NCBI RefSeq assembly: GCF_043641665.1
Contig: NC_092197.1
Coordinates: forward strand, 13,398,148-13,462,147
From: Enoplosus armatus
Lineage: Eukaryota; Chordata; Actinopteri; Centrarchiformes; Enoplosidae
Direction: 5' to 3'
DNA: 64,000 bases
The notes under the pieces are model-generated. The model ran no database searches, was not told where the DNA came from, and saw only the letters and a list, made by a program, of their open reading frames with translations. Of the stretch, positions 60,501 through 64,000 are shown in pieces. Every line of letters starts with the position of its first letter. The stretch's first letter is position 1. Made by a program: the position numbers and the translations under genes.

Positions 60501-63500
60501 ACACTAGCTGCCGATGTTTTTTTTTATTGTGTTACAGGCAAGACAAAGCAGACCTTCAAAGGCAAGCGGCGTACACTGACAAATACAAATTATGGGAATG
60601 ACATGGGCGATGGACTAGCAGGATGTGTGAAAAGCAGATGAAAGGGGAATACAGAGAAGAAGAAGAAGGAGGGCAGAGTGACTAGACCATTGCTTCCATG
60701 ATGCATTGCTTTGCCGCATCCCCTATGGTGCAGCTGTTTGTTATCTGTCAGAGTCCCAGCACCGTCGAACTGAGGGAAAGCAAGCAATGTTAACTAGCCC
60801 TCCCTGTGCTGACATTTATTAACACTGAAGAATGGAAGCTAAATAGACCACCCAACACGTAAACATACACAGGGAATATTAATTGTCATACAGTATGAAG
60901 TTACTGAATGAACTTAACGTAACATAACATAAGGTGTATCCATTGTCACAAGTTCTGCTTTATCAGGCATTCAGACAGAAAAGAGCCCTGCGTAAAGAGG
61001 CGCCTGGATGTGTCTGTTAATTGTGAGTTGTCTGAACACGGCCTGAGCCTCCTTTGCTCTCCATGTGATTTTAGGAGGAGGGCATTTGCCACATTTTCGA
61101 AGTGATACTGATTAGCATTTGAGGGAAAGAGGAAGCTGAAATCGGCGGTAAAAAAGTAAAAGGTGTACCAGAGAATAGTGTATTTTGGAGATTGGGAAAA
61201 TTGGGAAAAGGGAAAGGGGAACATTGAGAAAAACGCGACGCATAGAACACCGTTCGGCTCATATTTGTGAAAAGTCCCAGTTTGTAAAATACATTTAAAA
61301 TACAAAGGATCATTTTTTAAAAGTTCATGGAAAGTCTTGGGTTGCAGGTTTGTTGTAAGTAAATTATAAGTTCTTGTAGTGGAAAACATACCCATTAGAT
61401 TGTTCCTAGATATGACTAGAATTACTTACAGTATGCCATGTCCACTGCTGAAATCACTATCACAGATCCTCTGGGCACAAGTACCCACCGGAACTACACT
61501 AGAGTGATTAGCATGAACAGATGAGAGATGTATATCTACAGCTTGTAGATCTACACCCTCTTGACCTCTCTGGTGTTCATTCAGATTCGAGAGAATAGAG
61601 GGGAAGGAGATGGTAGATGTTAAACTTTGAATGTTCAGCTGTTTTTTACAGTGACAGTGTCTGCATGCAGCCCAAAATGTCAGATTTCATTACGGTGTGC
61701 TGCAACTGGGCTGCAGCCACAGATTTAATCAAGCGTGTAATCATACTATTGCCTCTAACAACAAATGGAAATGCATTCTGTGATCAATATGCATGTCAAG
61801 AAAGCAAAGCAATACACTGTAACATTAGTTCAATGACCATCCTCTTACAGGCCTCTCAAGGCCTGGCCGCTCATCTCTTTATCTCTGCACAGTGAAAATT
61901 TACATGCACATGCTCGGCCAAAGAGCATTAGCCCACAGGAGCACGGAAGCTGTGGTCCATTTGTTGCACTGCATAACTAATGTTCCATTTCAAAAAGTCA
62001 GAGCCCTCTAATGGAGCTCCTTATGGTTATAAGGCTAAAACTGATAACTTTGTCCTCTGCAGCTGAACTAAATCCTAACACTTTACTGGTCACACTGGCA
62101 AGGGACGCCACTTGCAGCTTCTCAGCAAAGGATAAGAGGACAACAATCTCTAACTCCAGACACAACCCTGACTGTCACTGTGCAGGAAATCAGGCTGAAC
62201 CACTACATCCCACTTATCCCTGCTGCCATGCAGGAGCTGGTGGACTATCTATCTGACTCAGAGCTGGTGGTCTGTGTACATTAGGTTTACTTCTTCAGCT
62301 ATTTTGAAATGGAAATAGGACAGCAAATTTCAGTAGCTCATAAAAAACATATAGTTCACATTTCAGTACCTCTTAAAAAACATTGTGCTTTCCAAGACAA
62401 TTCAGATATATGGTTCATTGTGAACTTGTTATGCAGTTTGCAAATGTCCGCAACATTTCTGTGGCTTACACCAAAATAGTATTTTGGTGGATGTAACAGT
62501 TTGTCTCATCTCTCTGTCTTCTGCCGTGGTTCCAGACCTCTGAATCGCCGCCCACATCTCAGATTTGTTCAGATTTCAAATAGGCTCAGTGTTGTGCCCA
62601 CTGACAGCTGTTTCCGCCAGTTGACTCAGTCAACCAAGGTGATATTAAGAATGGGGAAGGTATCTTCCTACTCAGCTACCCAGCCACATTCATGAAAGAT
62701 AGTGACAGAAAAATGGCGACAAGTGTGGAACAGATCAATGCAGCTACAAGTTGTTGTTAGTCTACATACAGAAATAACAGCTGTTAAGTGAAAAGGTTTC
62801 ATGTTGTTGTTTTGGGGCGAATAAAAAGAAATGGCCCAGCAGTGAAATTTGTGCGAATAATGGAAGGTGAAAATTCACTTCACTTTCTATCTGAACACAC
62901 CTTTAAGCTGGCTAAGCAAGGCTTAAGATGCTTAGTGTGTAACCTTCAAGTCCCACCTTTGTCAGATGTCATTTTGCTCCTCCTCTAACATTTCCTGACT
63001 CTATATAGTAGCAAATTAGAAGCAAATCACCCATAGGTGCCCAGTATTGTGTGTGGAGTCTGATAAGAATCTATCCAAAGGGCTTGCTATCGAAAGAAAA
63101 AATGTTTAATTAAATCTCATTAATTACACTTCTCTCTCAGCACAACGGTTTACCAGGCCGAGAGTATGATTGATAAAAAGATGTTATACATTGTTGGGGA
63201 AGCAGAGTGAGAGTGAAGGTCCTTTTTGCTTGTTGTGCCACTGTAGGAAACAGGAGGACAATTGATAACGTTTCAGTGATGAATGATGGCGCCAGCACAC
63301 CTGCGGATTCCTGTTAAGGAGCGAGGAGGAGTGCTGTTGATCTAAATCATTGATGGCTCTCTCCGATGGCTCACGCTGAGGTCCTGCTGATGAGACGAAC
63401 CAGTTCTTAACACAGAGCACGTTTCCTATTAGAGCAGTCACTGTAACAAGACAGGAGCAGGTGTGGGGCTCTTTTCGCTGCTTCGACCGCTGTACTGTAA

Positions 63501-63720
63501 CACTGACAGTAACAGACACCATGTTTAGAGGACAAATGTTTTACAGGATTTTTGTGTCCTTTGGATACAAGCATTGTTTCTCTTAGAAACACAGGTCACA
63601 CATTTCTTCCTTTCTAATGCTTACACGCTGAATGATTATTTGTCTTACTGCTTTTGTAATCTTTTGTTGCGTGTCTTGAAGTTCTCCTTTGTAGTGTAGC
63701 TTATGTGTCTTATAAAAGTA
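57571..63720. other. No gene seen
   Basis: No recognisable exon on either strand. A patch at 60540-60640 follows a T-rich tract and TTACAG and is open for about 35 codons, but matches nothing I know. The 149-codon minus-strand frame (60946-61395) has no family resemblance. A short imperfect direct repeat (TTTCAGTA.CTC.TAAAAAACAT) occurs around 62328-62382. Confidence 0.5.
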
Positions 63721-64000
63721 CCTAAAGGAATTGTTTGACAATTTTTATTCTCTTTCTTGCCAAGAGTTAGATGAGAAGATTGACACCACTCTCACATTTA
63801 TCCGTTAAATATGAAGGTGGAAGCAGGAGACGGTTAGGTTAGGTTAGCTTAGTGTAAAGATTGTAAATAGGAGGACAATAGCTAGCCTGGGTAAGAAAAT
63901 CCACCTACCAGCATAAATCTAACTAAGCGATACTTGTATCTCATTTGTTTAATCTGTACAAACACATGTAAGTGTAATAACGACATATTGCAGTTTTAAG
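63721..64000 (+). repeat. Family B dispersed repeat, near full-length copy running to the window end
   Basis: It starts CCTAAAGGAATTGTTTGACA, continues TTGCCAAGAGTTAGATGAGA, GATTGACACCACTCTCACAT, AGGTTAGCTTAGTGTAAAGA, AGCTAGCCTGGGTAAGAAAA, CTCATTTGTTTAATCTGTAC and ends ATTGCAGTTTTAAG. The order matches the two head-to-head halves at 54890-55602, which makes this a useful internal reference for that structure. Confidence 0.7.

Noticed and set aside
60946..61395. 149-codon minus-strand frame
   Set aside because: Phe/Ser-rich, no family resemblance, no splice or promoter context.

Overview
The window is animal nuclear DNA, almost certainly from a ray-finned (teleost) fish. Coding sequence is sparse, split into short exons with GT...AG introns, and embedded in AT-rich DNA with CA, TG, TCTA, poly-C and poly-G tracts. 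Several dispersed repeats have the look of families common in teleost genomes. There are no operons, CRISPR arrays, tRNA genes or rRNA genes.

From 1 to about 28,600 lies the 3' half of one gene on the + strand: sfswap, the vertebrate homologue of Drosophila suppressor-of-white-apricot. Nine coding exons (3359-3428, 4414-4517, 4650-4779, 8622-8818, 14738-15123, 16917-17048, 17490-17630, 21499-21571, 27844-27909) join in a continuous frame into the last 432 residues. They carry the conserved block after the second SURP module, a charged helical Lys/Glu/Ala region, an alternating Arg-Asp tract, an Arg/Ser domain and the conserved C-terminal tail. The stop codon is at 27907-27909, a 3'UTR follows, and an AATAAA signal sits at 28565. 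The 5' half (DRY_EERY and both SURP modules) lies upstream of the window.

The introns hold remnants of dispersed repeats: two hAT-like copies (2588-2880 and 7535-7752), two copies of another repeat (about 7235-7505 and 22315-22775), an ATTTATATAGCGCC-type element just upstream of the sixth exon (16701-16810), and a DNA-transposon fragment (23183-23400).

From about 28,600 to 64,000 I find no gene I can support. The region is intergenic, or possibly a long intron of a gene whose exons I cannot recognise. It contains a 528-bp Tc1/mariner-type miniature element with perfect 28-bp inverted repeats and TA duplications (37142-37669), a hAT-like element (36285-36797), a possible solo LTR (about 35080-35375), a composite repeat (39639-40254), a degraded LINE on the minus strand next to a + strand reverse-transcriptase fragment (52413-53365), a palindromic repeat interrupted by a nested insertion with an 8-bp duplication (54890-55602), and a probable Tc1 transposase remnant (56820-57270).

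I see no convincing new biological system. The most useful leads are the splicing architecture of the sfswap 3' half and the well-preserved transposon structures. Repeat family names rest on remembered resemblance and have not been tested by a database search.
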